The position numbers and the translations under genes are program-made. This document shows, piece by piece, positions 44,517 to 54,364 of a stretch of 64,000 bases of DNA; position 1 is the stretch's first letter; each line of letters opens with the position of its first letter. This DNA is from Candidatus Desulfobacillus denitrificans (GTDB lineage Bacteria; Pseudomonadota; Gammaproteobacteria; Burkholderiales; Rhodocyclaceae), in contig AP021857.1 in assembly GCA_017347485.1 (NCBI GenBank), forward strand, positions 1 to 64,000, read 5' to 3'. Under the pieces are notes generated by a model, which was not told the DNA's origin, ran no database searches, and saw nothing but the letters and a program-made list of their open reading frames with translations.

Positions 44517-46010
44517 CTAAAAGTCAGTCCCCGCAGGACGGCGATAGTGGATCGCCTCGGCGACATGCGAGCTCGACACGCGCTCGGTGCCGGCCAGGTC
44601 GGCGATCGAGCGTGCCACCTTCAGCACGCGGTGGTAGGCGCGCGCCGAGAGGCCGAGGCGCGCGATGGCCTGCTTCAGCAGCTGCGCGCCGGCCGCGTCC
44701 GGCGCGCACCACTTGTCGATCTCCTTCGTGGCGAGACGGCTGTTCGGCTTGCCCTGGCGCGCGACCTGCGCTGCCCTCGCCGCCGACACCCGCGCCCGCA
44801 CCGCCGCCGAGCTTTCGCCTTCTGCCTGCCCCTGCAGTTCGCCCTCGGCCAGCGCCGGCACTTCGATGTGCAGGTCGATGCGGTCGAGCAGCGGGCCGGA
44901 CAATTTTCTGCGGTAGCGCGCCACCTGGTCCGGCGTGCAGCGGCAGCGCGCTTCTCCCAGGTGCCCGCAGGGGCAGGGGTTCATCGCCGCCACCAGCTGG
45001 AACTGCGCCGGGTAATCGACGCGGTGCGCGGCGCGGGCGACGCGGATGTGGCCGGATTCGAGCGGCTCGCGCAGCGCCTCCAGCACGCGCCGCTCGAACT
45101 CCGGCAGTTCGTCGAGGAACAGCACGCCGTGGTGGGCGAGCGAGATCTCGCCCGGACGCGGGTTCGAGCCGCCGCCGACCAGCGCCGCGGCGGAAGCGGA
45201 ATGGTGCGGGGCCTGATAGGGCCGGCGCTTCCACTGCTCGATGCGGAAGCCGCCGTTGAGCGAATGGATGGCCGCCGCTTCGAGGGCCTCATCGTCGCCC
45301 ATCGGCGGCAGCAGGCCGGGAAAGCGCGCCGCCAGCATCGACTTGCCGGTGCCGGGCGGCCCGATCATGAGCAGGCTGTGGCCGCCGGCCGCGGCGACTT
45401 CCAGCGCGCGCCTGGCCTGCGCCTGGCCCTTCACGTCCGACAGGTCGGGATAGTCGGGCGCACTGATCGCCGGTGCGCCGGCATAGGGCGCGAGTGTCTG
45501 CTGCCCGTTGAGGTGGGCGCACACCTCCAGCAGCGATTGCGCCGGCAGGATGGCCGCGCCGCCGGCCAGCGCCGCCTCGGCGGCGCTCTCGGCGGGCAGC
45601 ACGAAGCTGCGCGCTTCGCCGCGCGCGGCCAGGCACATCGCCAGCGCGCCGCGGATCGGCCGCAGCTCGCCGGTCAGCGAGAGCTCCCCGGCGAACTCGT
45701 GCTCGGCGAGGTGTTTGCCGTCGATCTGGCCCGAGGCGGTGAGGATGCCCAGCGCGATGGGCAGGTCGAAGCGGCCCGATTCCTTCGGCAGGTCGGCCGG
45801 CGCGAGGTTCACGGTGATGCGGCTGGCGGGGAACTCGAAGCGTGCGTTCTGGATCGCCGCGCGCACCCGCTCGCGCGCCTCCTTCACCTCGGTGTCGGCC
45901 AGGCCGACGATGGCGAAGGAGGGCAGGCCGCGGCCGAGGTGCACCTCGACGGTGACTTCCGGCGCATCCATGCCGGCGAGGGCGCGGCTCTTCAGGACGG
46001 CGAGCGACAT
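44517..46010 (-). CDS. comM: YifB family Mg chelatase-like ATPase (ComM)
   Basis: ComM is a hexameric helicase that promotes branch migration during natural transformation in other bacteria. The 497-residue protein has the N-terminal Lon-like subdomain (SFAIVGLADTEVKEARERV), AAA+ Walker A GPPGTGKSMLA, Walker B GVLFLDELPEF, a zinc-binding insert (MNPCPCGHLG) and the C-terminal domain. Its last residues AGTDF and part of the TAG stop are formed by a dispersed-motif copy. comM is widespread, also outside competent species. The ATG at 46010 gives the family N-terminus MSLAVLKSRAL. Confidence 0.95.
   Translation of the reverse strand: MSLAVLKSRALAGMDAPEVTVEVHLGRGLPSFAIVGLADTEVKEARERVRAAIQNARFEFPASRITVNLAPADLPKESGRFDLPIALGILTASGQIDGKHLAEHEFAGELSLTGELRPIRGALAMCLAARGEARSFVLPAESAAEAALAGGAAILPAQSLLEVCAHLNGQQTLAPYAGAPAISAPDYPDLSDVKGQAQARRALEVAAAGGHSLLMIGPPGTGKSMLAARFPGLLPPMGDDEALEAAAIHSLNGGFRIEQWKRRPYQAPHHSASAAALVGGGSNPRPGEISLAHHGVLFLDELPEFERRVLEALREPLESGHIRVARAAHRVDYPAQFQLVAAMNPCPCGHLGEARCRCTPDQVARYRRKLSGPLLDRIDLHIEVPALAEGELQGQAEGESSAAVRARVSAARAAQVARQGKPNSRLATKEIDKWCAPDAAGAQLLKQAIARLGLSARAYHRVLKVARSIADLAGTERVSSSHVAEAIHYRRPAGTDF
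44519..44543 (-). repeat. Dispersed bipartite motif, copy 8 (3' end of comM)
   Basis: On the minus strand: CGCCGT-CCTGCG-GGGACTGACTTTT, 19 of 19 consensus positions. Read as RRPAGTDF; the final T is the first base of the TAG stop codon. Confidence 0.85.
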
Positions 46011-46059
46011 GATGCCGGCAAGTGTAAATGACAACCGGCTCAATCGGTGAGCCATGAAC

Positions 46060-46083
46060 AAAGGGGCGCCGCGGCGCCCCTTT
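46060..46083. terminator. Terminator at the end of the yceI operon
   Basis: A perfect 24-base palindrome (AAAGGGGCGCCG/CGGCGCCCCTTT) between the last yceI stop and comM. Read on the minus strand it is followed by TTTGTT, so it should end the marR-cybB-yceI-yceI transcript. Confidence 0.8.
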
Positions 46084-46101
46084 GTTTTGGACTGAGTAAG
46101 C

Positions 46102-46668
46102 TCAGTCGGCCTTGATGGCCTCGATCTGGATGGCGACCTTCATGTCGTCGCCGTGCAGCGGCAGGCCGTATTTCATGCCGAAGTCGGAGCGCTTGAAGCT
46201 GCCCGAGGCGTCGGCGCCGCAGACTTCGCGCTTGAGCATCGGGTGCGGGATGCACTTGAAGGAATTGATGGTCAGGTTGAACGGCTTGGTGGCGCCGAGG
46301 AGCGTCATCTCGCCCTCGACGGCGGCCGGGGCGTCGCCGTTCCACTTGCTGATTTTGCCCTTGTAGGTGATCTTCGGGAAGGCCTCGGTGTTGAAGAAGT
46401 CCTTGCCGCGGGCGTGCTCTTCCATCTTGGCGTGGCCGAAGTCGATGGAAGCCGGGTCGACGGCGATGTCGACCGTGCCGGTCTTCGCCGCGCGGTCGAG
46501 CGTGACGCTGCCCGAGGTCTTGGTGAACTTGCCGCGCCAGACCGAGATGCCGAGGTGGCCGGCCTCGAAGCTCGGGTAGGTGTGGTTCGGCTCGACGTTG
46601 TAGGTCTGGGCGAAGGCCGGGGCAAAAGTCAGTGCCGACAGGACGGCGGCGAGGGCTTTCAGTTTCAT
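46102..46668 (-). CDS. yceI: YceI family periplasmic lipid-binding-like protein (copy 1)
   Basis: A 188-residue secreted protein with signal peptide [20 protein letters not shown] and a YceI beta-barrel ([24 protein letters not shown] at the mature N-terminus). YceI proteins bind polyisoprenoids such as ubiquinone-8 precursors. The ATG at 46668 has AAGGAG nine bases upstream. A slightly earlier ATG has no room for one. The signal-peptide stretch SALTF is encoded by a dispersed-motif copy. It is the last gene of an operon with another YceI and a cytochrome b561. Confidence 0.92.
   Translation of the reverse strand: MKLKALAAVLSALTFAPAFAQTYNVEPNHTYPSFEAGHLGISVWRGKFTKTSGSVTLDRAAKTGTVDIAVDPASIDFGHAKMEEHARGKDFFNTEAFPKITYKGKISKWNGDAPAAVEGEMTLLGATKPFNLTINSFKCIPHPMLKREVCGADASGSFKRSDFGMKYGLPLHGDDMKVAIQIEAIKAD
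46624..46648 (-). repeat. Dispersed bipartite motif, copy 9 (yceI signal peptide)
   Basis: On the minus strand: CGCCGT-CCTGTC-GGCACTGACTTTT, 18 of 19 consensus positions. Read as AVLSALTF within the signal peptide. Confidence 0.8.
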
Positions 46669-46697
46669 GCGGGTCATCTCCTTGTGGGTTGGCTGGG

Positions 46698-47243
46698 TTA
46701 TTTCTTCGCGGTGACGATGCGGAACCTGATCTGCACGTCGTCGGCGACGGTGGAGGTGTCCTTCCATTCGCCTTCGCCGATGTTGAATTGCAGGCGCTTG
46801 ATCGGCAGCACGCCTTCGAAGACCTGCTGGCCGGCCTCGACCTTGAAGCTCACCGGGGCGACGACGTCGCGCGTGATGCCCTTGATGGTGAGCTTGCCGG
46901 CAGCCTCGAATTTGCCGGCGCCGGCCGGCTTGATGGCGCTGGTGACGAAGGTCGCCTTGGGAAACTTCGCCGCGTTGAACCATTCCGGCTTGACCGTCTC
47001 GCGGTTGAAGTCCTCGGCGCCGAGGTCGAAGCTGGCGATGTCGATCTCGACACTGGCTTTCCCTTCCGCCGGCCTGGCCGGGTCGAAGCTGACCTGCGCC
47101 GTGAAGCGCTTGAACTTGCCGTCCACCGGCACGCCCATCTGCTTCGAGACGGCGACGACGCTGCTCTTGGCGGCGTCGAGCTGGGCCAGGGCCGGGGCGA
47201 GGAACAGGGCACCGAGCGCCAGGGCAGTTGCGGTTTTCTTCAT
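46698..47243 (-). CDS. yceI: YceI family periplasmic protein (copy 2)
   Basis: A 181-residue secreted protein with signal peptide [20 protein letters not shown] and a YceI fold that is distinct from copy 1 ([21 protein letters not shown] at the start, [21 protein letters not shown] near the end). It is directly downstream of the cytochrome b561 gene, one base apart. Two YceI proteins with a b-type cytochrome suggest quinone or lipid-linked electron handling in the periplasm. This is inferred from context. Confidence 0.9.
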   Translation of the reverse strand: MKKTATALALGALFLAPALAQLDAAKSSVVAVSKQMGVPVDGKFKRFTAQVSFDPARPAEGKASVEIDIASFDLGAEDFNRETVKPEWFNAAKFPKATFVTSAIKPAGAGKFEAAGKLTIKGITRDVVAPVSFKVEAGQQVFEGVLPIKRLQFNIGEGEWKDTSTVADDVQIRFRIVTAKK

Positions 47244-47244
47244 G

Positions 47245-47793
47245 TCATTTCTTTCTGTCGAGGAGGGGGATCATGCGGCCGAGCACCTCGTCGCGGTCGA
47301 CGACGTAGTGCTTGAGCGCCGCCGCGACGTGGGTGATCACCAGCGCCGCCATGGTGAAATTGAGGATCTGGTGCACCGTCGTCAGCATGTCGCCGAGTTC
47401 CTTGTCCTTGGCTAACAGGTCGGGCAGGGGAATCATTCCCAGGTACACCGTCTGGAAGCCCTTGGCCGAGCTCATCAGCCAGCCGGAGACGGGCACGGCG
47501 AGGATCAGCACGTAGAGCAGGTGGTGGGTGGCGACCGAGGCGATGCGCTGCCAGGCCGGCATGCCGGCTGGCGGCGGCGCGGGGTGCCCGATGCGCCAGG
47601 CGACGCGGGCGATCGCCAGCAGGAACACCGTGACGCCGATCCACTTGTGGTACGAATAGAGCTTCAGGCGCCCCGGCGAGAAGGGCAGCTCGTGCATATA
47701 CACGCCGAGCGGGAAGGCGCAGAAGATCAGCAGGGCGATCAGCCAGTGCAGGGCGATTGCGGTACGGCCGTAGCCGATGGTCGGCAGGGTCAT
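47245..47793 (-). CDS. cybB: Cytochrome b561
   Basis: A 182-residue four-helix membrane cytochrome of the bacterial b561 family. Conserved histidines in the first, second and last helices (ALHWLIALLIF, LYSYHKWIGVTVF, VITHVAAALKHYV) are the expected haem b ligands. E. coli CybB is a superoxide:ubiquinone oxidoreductase. The ATG overlaps the MarR regulator stop (ATGA), so regulator and cytochrome are made together. Confidence 0.93.
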   Translation of the reverse strand: MTLPTIGYGRTAIALHWLIALLIFCAFPLGVYMHELPFSPGRLKLYSYHKWIGVTVFLLAIARVAWRIGHPAPPPAGMPAWQRIASVATHHLLYVLILAVPVSGWLMSSAKGFQTVYLGMIPLPDLLAKDKELGDMLTTVHQILNFTMAALVITHVAAALKHYVVDRDEVLGRMIPLLDRKK

Positions 47794-48287
47794 TCATGTT
47801 CTCCTGTGCGCCGGGCTTTCCTGCGACCGTCGCGGATGCTCGAAGGTTCCGCGCCGGGCGCGGCCTCGAAGGCCTCGCGCAGGCCGCGCAGGGCGGATTC
47901 GATGCGCTGCAGCTGCGTCGGCGCGAGGTTGCCGAGCGCCCGGCGCAGGTGGTCGAGATGGGCGGCGAAGGCCTTGTCGAAGAGGCGCGCGCCGGCCGGC
48001 GTCAGGCTGACGATCATGCTGCGGCCGTCTTCGGCCGAGGCGCTGCGCCGCACCAGGCGCTGCGCTTCCAGACGGTCGACCACGCCGGTCAGCGTGCCCT
48101 TGGTGATCAGCGTCCTCTCGCCCAGTTCCTTGAAGCTCATGCCCGGCATGTTGCCGAGCGTGGCGACGATGTCGAACTGGGCCGGCGTCAGGCCGAGGCC
48201 GCGTATGTGCGCCCCGGAGTAGGCCTCGAAGGCCTGGTAGCAGCGGGCCAGTTCTCTCAGCATCGGCAGGAAGGGTTCGCGCGGCAA
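47790..48287 (-). CDS. MarR family transcriptional regulator
   Basis: A regulator of about 165 residues with a MarR winged helix (FDIVATLGNMPGMSFKELGERTLITKGTLTGVVDRLEAQRLVRR). The start is uncertain: the frame opens with a TTG at 48287, and an ATG at 48263 (MLRELARCYQAFEAYSG) is also compatible with the family. The product probably represses its own operon (marR-cybB-yceI-yceI) from a pair of palindromes just upstream. The effector is unknown; redox-active phenolics or oxidants are typical for this family. Confidence 0.87.
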   Translation of the reverse strand: MPREPFLPMLRELARCYQAFEAYSGAHIRGLGLTPAQFDIVATLGNMPGMSFKELGERTLITKGTLTGVVDRLEAQRLVRRSASAEDGRSMIVSLTPAGARLFDKAFAAHLDHLRRALGNLAPTQLQRIESALRGLREAFEAAPGAEPSSIRDGRRKARRTGEHE

Positions 48288-48302
48288 GGCGGCGGGGCCA
48301 AA

Positions 48303-48343
48303 TTAGTTCTAACTCGGACTATACTAGTACGCATTAGAACTAA
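48303..48343. promoter_or_regulatory. Paired palindromic operator for the MarR regulator
   Basis: Two ten-base palindromes, TTAGTTCTAA (48303-48312) and TTAGAACTAA (48334-48343), are exact reverse complements about three helical turns apart, in an AT-rich island between marR and ubiK. Binding there would block the marR-cybB promoter. Confidence 0.65.
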
Positions 48344-48380
48344 ATGTCAAGCCGGGGCTGCGGCGGTGCGGCGGCGGGGG

Positions 48381-48614
48381 TCAGCGGCGGGCTTCGAGCT
48401 CGGCGAGGCGGGCTTCGAGGGCTTCCAGCCTGGCGCGCGTGCGGGCGAGCACCTCGCGCTGCACCTCGAACTCCTCGCGCGTGACGAAATCGAGGCGGGC
48501 GAAGAAGCCGTTGAGGAGCGCGCGGGCGTTCTTCTCCAGGTCGCGCGCCGGGCCGCCGGCGGCGATGTCGGCGAGGCGGACGGAAAGTTCGTCGAGGAGT
48601 TTGGGGTCGAGCAT
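48381..48614 (-). CDS. ubiK: Ubiquinone biosynthesis accessory factor UbiK
   Basis: A 77-residue protein with a C-terminal coiled coil (REEFEVQREVLARTRARLEAL) preceded by LLDELSVRLADIAAGGPARDLEKNAR, matching the YqiC/UbiK family. In other proteobacteria UbiK helps the Ubi complex bind lipid and often sits next to glnK-amtB, as here. The ATG at 48614 gives the family N-terminus MLDPKLLDEL. Longer in-frame extensions upstream do not match. Confidence 0.9.
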   Translation of the reverse strand: MLDPKLLDELSVRLADIAAGGPARDLEKNARALLNGFFARLDFVTREEFEVQREVLARTRARLEALEARLAELEARR

Positions 48615-48672
48615 GGCGCAGGAAAGTCGATAAGCGTTCGCGCCCAGTATGCCGAAAAACGTCCGGACAGGC

Positions 48673-48689
48673 CGCACCAGCTTTGTGCG
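48673..48689. promoter_or_regulatory. Probable NtrC binding site
   Basis: CGCACCA-GCT-TTGTGCG matches the NtrC consensus TGCACCA-N3-TGGTGCA at 11 of 14 positions and is an inverted repeat. It lies about 110 bases upstream of a sigma-54-like promoter, the usual enhancer distance. Confidence 0.55.
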
Positions 48690-48783
48690 GCGGCGAAAAA
48701 CTCACGCGAGGTCTTGGTGCGCGGCGCACTTCCCGGATTTCGTTCGATGCCCCATCCTTTTGAAATGCAATGAGTTTTGAGGC

Positions 48784-50049
<1,266 letters not shown>

Positions 50050-50060
50050 GGGAGAACGGC

Positions 50061-51524
50061 ATGAAGAAATTTTTTGCGATCCTGATGCTGGCCGTCGGCC
50101 TCGCCGGCGCCGCTCCGGTGCTGGCCGAGGTGAAGGCGGCGCCGGCGGCGGAGGCGTCCGCGCCGGCCGCCGTCGCCGCGGCGGCCGCGGCAGAAGCGGC
50201 GCCCGCCGCCGCGCCCGTGCCAAACAAGGGCGACACGGCCTGGATGACCGTGGCCACGGTGCTGGTGATCCTGATGACCATCCCCGGCTTGGCCATGTTC
50301 TACGGCGGCCTGGTGCGCGCCAAGAACATGCTCTCGGTGCTGATGCAGGTCTTCGTCATCTTCTCGATGATCAGCGTGCTGTGGGCGCTCTACGGCTACA
50401 CGCTGGCCTTCGGCGGCGGCGGCTCGTTCTACGGCGGACTCGACAAGCTGTTCCTGAAAGGCGTCACGGTCGATTCGGTGGCGGCCACCTTCAGCAAGGG
50501 CGTGGTCATCTCCGAGCTGACCTTCATCGCCTTCCAGGCCACTTTCGCCGCCATCACCTGCGCGCTGATCGTCGGCGCCTTCGCCGAACGCATGAAGTTC
50601 TCGGCGGTGCTGCTGTTCTCGGTGATCTGGTTCACCTTCGCCTACCTGCCGATGGCGCACATGGTGTGGTACTGGGACGGCCCCGACGCCATCACCGACG
50701 CCGCCTCGCTGGAGAAGGTCACGGCGGCGGCCGGCTGGCTGTGGGCCAAGGGCGCGCTCGACTTCGCCGGCGGCACGGTGGTGCACATCAACGCCGGTGT
50801 CGCCGGCCTGGTCGGCGCCTGGCTCGTCGGCAAGCGCGTCGGCTACGGCAAGGAGTCGATGGCGCCGCATTCGCTGACGACGACCATGATCGGCGCCTCG
50901 CTGCTGTGGGTGGGCTGGTTCGGCTTCAACGCCGGCTCCAACCTGGAAGCGAGCGGCACCGCGGCGCTGGCCTTCCTCAACACCCTGGTGGCGACGGGCG
51001 CGGCGACGCTGTCCTGGACGCTGGCCGAATGGCTGCTGAAAGGCAGGCCCTCGATGCTGGGTTCCGCCTCCGGCGCGGTGGCGGGCCTGGTGGCGATCAC
51101 GCCGGCCTGCGGCTTCGTCGGCCCGATGGGCGCCATCGTCATCGGCCTGGCGGCCGGCGCGGTCTGCCTGTGGGGGGTGAATGGCCTGAAGAAGCTGCTC
51201 GGCGCGGACGATGCGCTCGACGTCTTCGGGGTGCATGGCGTCGGCGGCATCGTCGGCGCCCTCCTCACCGGCGTCTTCGTCTCGCCGGATCTGGGCGGCA
51301 CCGGTGTCTACGACTACGTCGCCAACAGGGTCGGCGACTTCAGCATGGGCGCGCAGCTCGTCAGCCAGCTCTGGGGCGTCGGCACCTCCATCGTCTGGTC
51401 GGCCGTGGTTTCCTTCATCGCCTTCAAGATCGTCGATGCGGTGATCGGCCTGCGCGTGCCGGAAGAGGAAGAACGCGAGGGCCTCGACATCACCTCGCAC
51501 GGCGAGAGCGCCTACCACTACTGA
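50061..51524 (+). CDS. amtB: Ammonium transporter AmtB
   Basis: The 487-residue channel conducts ammonium across the inner membrane. A cleavable signal peptide (MKKFFAILMLAVGLAGAAPVLA) is followed by an unusual Ala/Pro-rich extension of about 35 residues before the first of eleven helices. Pore residues are visible in AMFYGGL, the twin-histidine helices (GGTVVHINAG and GVHGVGGIVGA) and the phenylalanine gate region. An 11-base spacer separates it from glnK. A hairpin terminator follows. Confidence 0.97.
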   Translation: MKKFFAILMLAVGLAGAAPVLAEVKAAPAAEASAPAAVAAAAAAEAAPAAAPVPNKGDTAWMTVATVLVILMTIPGLAMFYGGLVRAKNMLSVLMQVFVIFSMISVLWALYGYTLAFGGGGSFYGGLDKLFLKGVTVDSVAATFSKGVVISELTFIAFQATFAAITCALIVGAFAERMKFSAVLLFSVIWFTFAYLPMAHMVWYWDGPDAITDAASLEKVTAAAGWLWAKGALDFAGGTVVHINAGVAGLVGAWLVGKRVGYGKESMAPHSLTTTMIGASLLWVGWFGFNAGSNLEASGTAALAFLNTLVATGAATLSWTLAEWLLKGRPSMLGSASGAVAGLVAITPACGFVGPMGAIVIGLAAGAVCLWGVNGLKKLLGADDALDVFGVHGVGGIVGALLTGVFVSPDLGGTGVYDYVANRVGDFSMGAQLVSQLWGVGTSIVWSAVVSFIAFKIVDAVIGLRVPEEEEREGLDITSHGESAYHY

Positions 51525-51551
51525 CCTTCGCCCTGCCCCGCAGTCGAAAAA

Positions 51552-51573
51552 GGACGCCCCGGCTGGGGTGTCC
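51552..51573 (+). terminator. Terminator between amtB and purU
   Basis: GGACGCCCC and GGGGTGTCC form a nine-base stem (one imperfect pair), preceded by AAAAA and followed by TTAT. It probably serves the convergent amtB and purU transcripts in both directions. Confidence 0.75.
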
Positions 51574-52434
51574 TTATCTGAAGACGACGGTGCGGTTGCC
51601 GTTGAGCAGCACGCGGTCCTCGACGTGGTATCTCAGACCGCGCGCCAGCACCGCCTTCTCGATGTCCTTGCCGTAGCGCACCAGGTCCTCGACAGTGTCG
51701 CCGTGGTCGATGCGCACGGTGTCCTGCTCGATGATCGGGCCGGCGTCGAGTTCCGCCGTGACGAAATGGCAGGTGGCGCCGATCAGCTTGACGCCGCGGC
51801 GGTAGGCCTGGTGGTAGGGCTTGGCGCCGACGAAGGACGGCAGGAAGGAATGGTGGATATTGATGATCCGCCCCGGGTACTGCTCGCACAGCTCGGGCGG
51901 CAGGATCTGCATGTAGCGCGCCAGCACCATGACATCGCCGCGCGCCGCTTCGAACAGGCGCGTCATCTCGGCGTTGGCCTCGTGCCGGTTGTCGGTCGTC
52001 ACCGGCACGTGGTGGAAGGGGATGCCGTGCCATTCGACGAAGCCACGGAAGGTCTCGTGGTTGGAGATGACGCAGGGGATCTCGACGTCGAGCTCCTTCG
52101 ACTGCCAGCGCGCCAGCAGGTCGTAGAGGCAGTGCTCCTGCTGCGAGACGAGGACCACCAGGCGCTTCTTCTCCGCCGAATCCGCGATGCGCCAGTCCAT
52201 GGCGAACTCGGCGGCGATCGGCTCGAAGCGGCGGCGGAATTCGGCGAGGTCGAAGGGCAGCGAATCGGCCTTGATCTCGATGCGCATGAAGTAGCGCTGC
52301 GCGTCGTCGTCGGCGTGGTGGCTGGTTTCCAGGATCCAGCCGCGGTTCTCGGCGATGAAGCCGGCGACGCGGGCGACGATGCCGACGCGATCGGGGCAGG
52401 AGGCGGTCAGGGTGTAGCGGCGTTGTGCGTGCAC
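51574..52434 (-). CDS. purU: Formyltetrahydrofolate deformylase
   Basis: PurU hydrolyses 10-formyltetrahydrofolate to formate and tetrahydrofolate, balancing one-carbon pools. The 286-residue protein has an N-terminal ACT regulatory domain (residues about 5-85) and a C-terminal formyltransferase-fold domain with NIHHSFLPSFVGAKPYHQA, the His and Asp catalytic region. The start is the GTG at 52434 with GGAG five bases upstream. A second GTG at 52440 overlaps the ABC-F stop. It is co-transcribed with the upstream ABC-F gene. Confidence 0.95.
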   Translation of the reverse strand: MHAQRRYTLTASCPDRVGIVARVAGFIAENRGWILETSHHADDDAQRYFMRIEIKADSLPFDLAEFRRRFEPIAAEFAMDWRIADSAEKKRLVVLVSQQEHCLYDLLARWQSKELDVEIPCVISNHETFRGFVEWHGIPFHHVPVTTDNRHEANAEMTRLFEAARGDVMVLARYMQILPPELCEQYPGRIINIHHSFLPSFVGAKPYHQAYRRGVKLIGATCHFVTAELDAGPIIEQDTVRIDHGDTVEDLVRYGKDIEKAVLARGLRYHVEDRVLLNGNRTVVFR

Positions 52435-52436
52435 GG

Positions 52437-54308
52437 TCACTCCGATTTTTCCAGTTTTTCCTGTGCGGCGAGCCAGGCGGCTTCGGTCCCGGCCAGCTCG
52501 CCCGCCACCTCGATCTGCCGCTGCTGGCAGGCCTGCAGGTCGGCCTTCGCCGCGGGCTGGTAGAGCGCCGGGTCGGCCAGGCGGGCATCGAGCTTCTGCT
52601 TCTCGGCCGCCAATTGTGCCATGCGTTTTTCCAGCTGCCCGATTTCCTTCTCCAGGGCGCGCGCCTTGCCGGAAGGCTTGCGCTCGGGCGCCGGCGGCGG
52701 GGCCGGCTTCGCCGTGTTCTGGGGACTGACTTTCGCTTCCTGCGGCTGGTCGAGCCACTTGCGGTAGTCGTCGAGGTCGCCGTCGAAGGGCCGTAGGCCG
52801 CCGTTGGAGACCAGGCAGAAGCCGTCGCAGACGGTGCGCAGCAGGTGGCGGTCGTGCGAGACCAGCACCACCGCGCCCTCGTATTCCGACAGCGCCAGCG
52901 TCAGGGCGTGGCGCATCTCCAGGTCGAGGTGGTTGGTCGGTTCGTCCAGCAGCAGCAGGTTCGGCTTCTGCCAGATCAGCAGCGCCAGCGCCAGGCGCGA
53001 CTTCTCGCCGCCGGAGAAGGGGCCGACCGGGCGGGTCGCCATCTCGCCGTGGAAGTTGAAGCCGCCGAGGTAGTTGCGGAAGTCCTGGTCGCGGGTGCGC
53101 GGATCGAGGTGGTTCATGTGCCAGAGCGGGCTCTCGTCCGGCCGCAGCTGCTCCAGCTGGTGCTGGGCGAAGTAGCCGATCTTCAGCCCCTTGCCCTCGC
53201 GGCGGATGCCCGCCAGCGGCGGCGCTTCTCCCGCCAGCAGGCGGATCAGGGTCGACTTGCCGGCGCCGTTGCGGCCGAGCAGCCCCAGGCGCTCGCCCGG
53301 GCGCAGGGTCAAAGTCAGTCCCTGCAGCACGGCGGTGTTGCCGTAGCCGGCCGCCGCGTCCTCCAGCATGAGCAGCGGATCGGGGCTGCCGACCGGCTCG
53401 AAGAAGCGGAATTCGAAGGGCGTGTCGACGTGCGCGGCGGTGACCTCCTCCATGCGCGCCAGGGCCTTGATGCGGCTCTGCGCCTGGCGCGCCTTGGTGG
53501 CCTTGGCGCGGAAGCGGTCGATGTAGCTCTTCAGGTGCGCGATCTCGCGCTGCTGCTTGACGTACATCGCCTGCTGCAGCGCCAGCTGCTCGGCGCGGGC
53601 GCGCTCGAAGGCACTGTAGTTGCCGGTGTACAGCTTCGCGCGCCGGCCCTCGATGTGGATGACGTGGCCGACCACCGCGTCGAGGAAGTCGCGGTCGTGC
53701 GAGATCATCAGCAGCGTGCCGCGGTAGGCGCGCAGCCAGCCCTCCAGCCAGATCACCGCGTCGAGGTCGAGGTGGTTGGTCGGTTCATCCAGCAGCAGCA
53801 GGTCGGAGCGGCACATCAGCGCCTGGGCGAGGTTGAGGCGCACGCGCCAGCCCCCGGAGAATGCCGCCACCGGCCGCTCGAAATCCTCGTCCTTGAAGCC
53901 CAGCCCGTGCAGCAGCGCGGCGGCGCGGGCGCGGGCGCTGTAGCCGTCGATATGGCCATAGTCCATATGCAGGTGGGCGATGGCCTCGCCGTCGTGCTTG
54001 TCCTCCGCTTCGCGCAGGTCGGCCTCGATCCTGCGCAGCTCGGCGTCGCCGTCGAGCGTGAAGTCGAGCGCGCCGGTGGCGAGCGCCGGCGTCTCCTGGC
54101 CGACGTGGGCGATCACCCACTGCGGCGGCAGCTCGAGATCGCCCGCCTCCTGGTGCAGGTCGCCCGAGAACAGCGCGAACAGGCTCGACTTGCCGCAGCC
54201 GTTGGCGCCGGTGACGCCGACCTTCCAGCCGGCATGCAGGCCGAGGCTGACGTCTTCGATCAGCGGCCGCCCGGCGCGGGCGAGGGTGAGGTTTCTCAGC
54301 AGGATCAC
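52437..54308 (-). CDS. ABC-F family ATP-binding protein (YheS type)
   Basis: A 623-residue cytosolic protein with two ABC ATPase domains (Walker A GANGCGKSS and GRNGAGKST, signatures FSGGWR and FSGGEKS, each followed by LLLDEPTNHLDLD or E) joined by the charged ABC-F linker. ABC-F proteins act on the ribosome. The closest E. coli relative by layout is YheS. The C-terminal extension is a coiled coil (EKEIGQLEKRMAQLAAEKQKL). Two dispersed-motif copies lie in the gene, one in each of the second ATPase domain and the Pro-rich spacer before the coiled coil. Confidence 0.93.
   Translation of the reverse strand: MILLRNLTLARAGRPLIEDVSLGLHAGWKVGVTGANGCGKSSLFALFSGDLHQEAGDLELPPQWVIAHVGQETPALATGALDFTLDGDAELRRIEADLREAEDKHDGEAIAHLHMDYGHIDGYSARARAAALLHGLGFKDEDFERPVAAFSGGWRVRLNLAQALMCRSDLLLLDEPTNHLDLDAVIWLEGWLRAYRGTLLMISHDRDFLDAVVGHVIHIEGRRAKLYTGNYSAFERARAEQLALQQAMYVKQQREIAHLKSYIDRFRAKATKARQAQSRIKALARMEEVTAAHVDTPFEFRFFEPVGSPDPLLMLEDAAAGYGNTAVLQGLTLTLRPGERLGLLGRNGAGKSTLIRLLAGEAPPLAGIRREGKGLKIGYFAQHQLEQLRPDESPLWHMNHLDPRTRDQDFRNYLGGFNFHGEMATRPVGPFSGGEKSRLALALLIWQKPNLLLLDEPTNHLDLEMRHALTLALSEYEGAVVLVSHDRHLLRTVCDGFCLVSNGGLRPFDGDLDDYRKWLDQPQEAKVSPQNTAKPAPPPAPERKPSGKARALEKEIGQLEKRMAQLAAEKQKLDARLADPALYQPAAKADLQACQQRQIEVAGELAGTEAAWLAAQEKLEKSE
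52710..52734 (+). repeat. Dispersed bipartite motif, copy 10 (inside ABC-F gene)
   Basis: CGCCGT-GTTCTG-GGGACTGACTTTC: 18 of 19 consensus positions. The gene strand reads the complement as AKVSPQNTA in the Pro-rich spacer before the coiled coil. Confidence 0.8.
53310..53334 (-). repeat. Dispersed bipartite motif, copy 11 (inside ABC-F gene)
   Basis: On the minus strand: CGCCGT-GCTGCA-GGGACTGACTTTG, 18 of 19 consensus positions. Read as AVLQGLTL, a natural beta-strand position of the second ATPase domain. Confidence 0.78.
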
Positions 54309-54364
54309 AATTTGTTACACCGTTGGCGTGACCGGCGAGGGAAAAAGGCGCTATTGTACGCACC

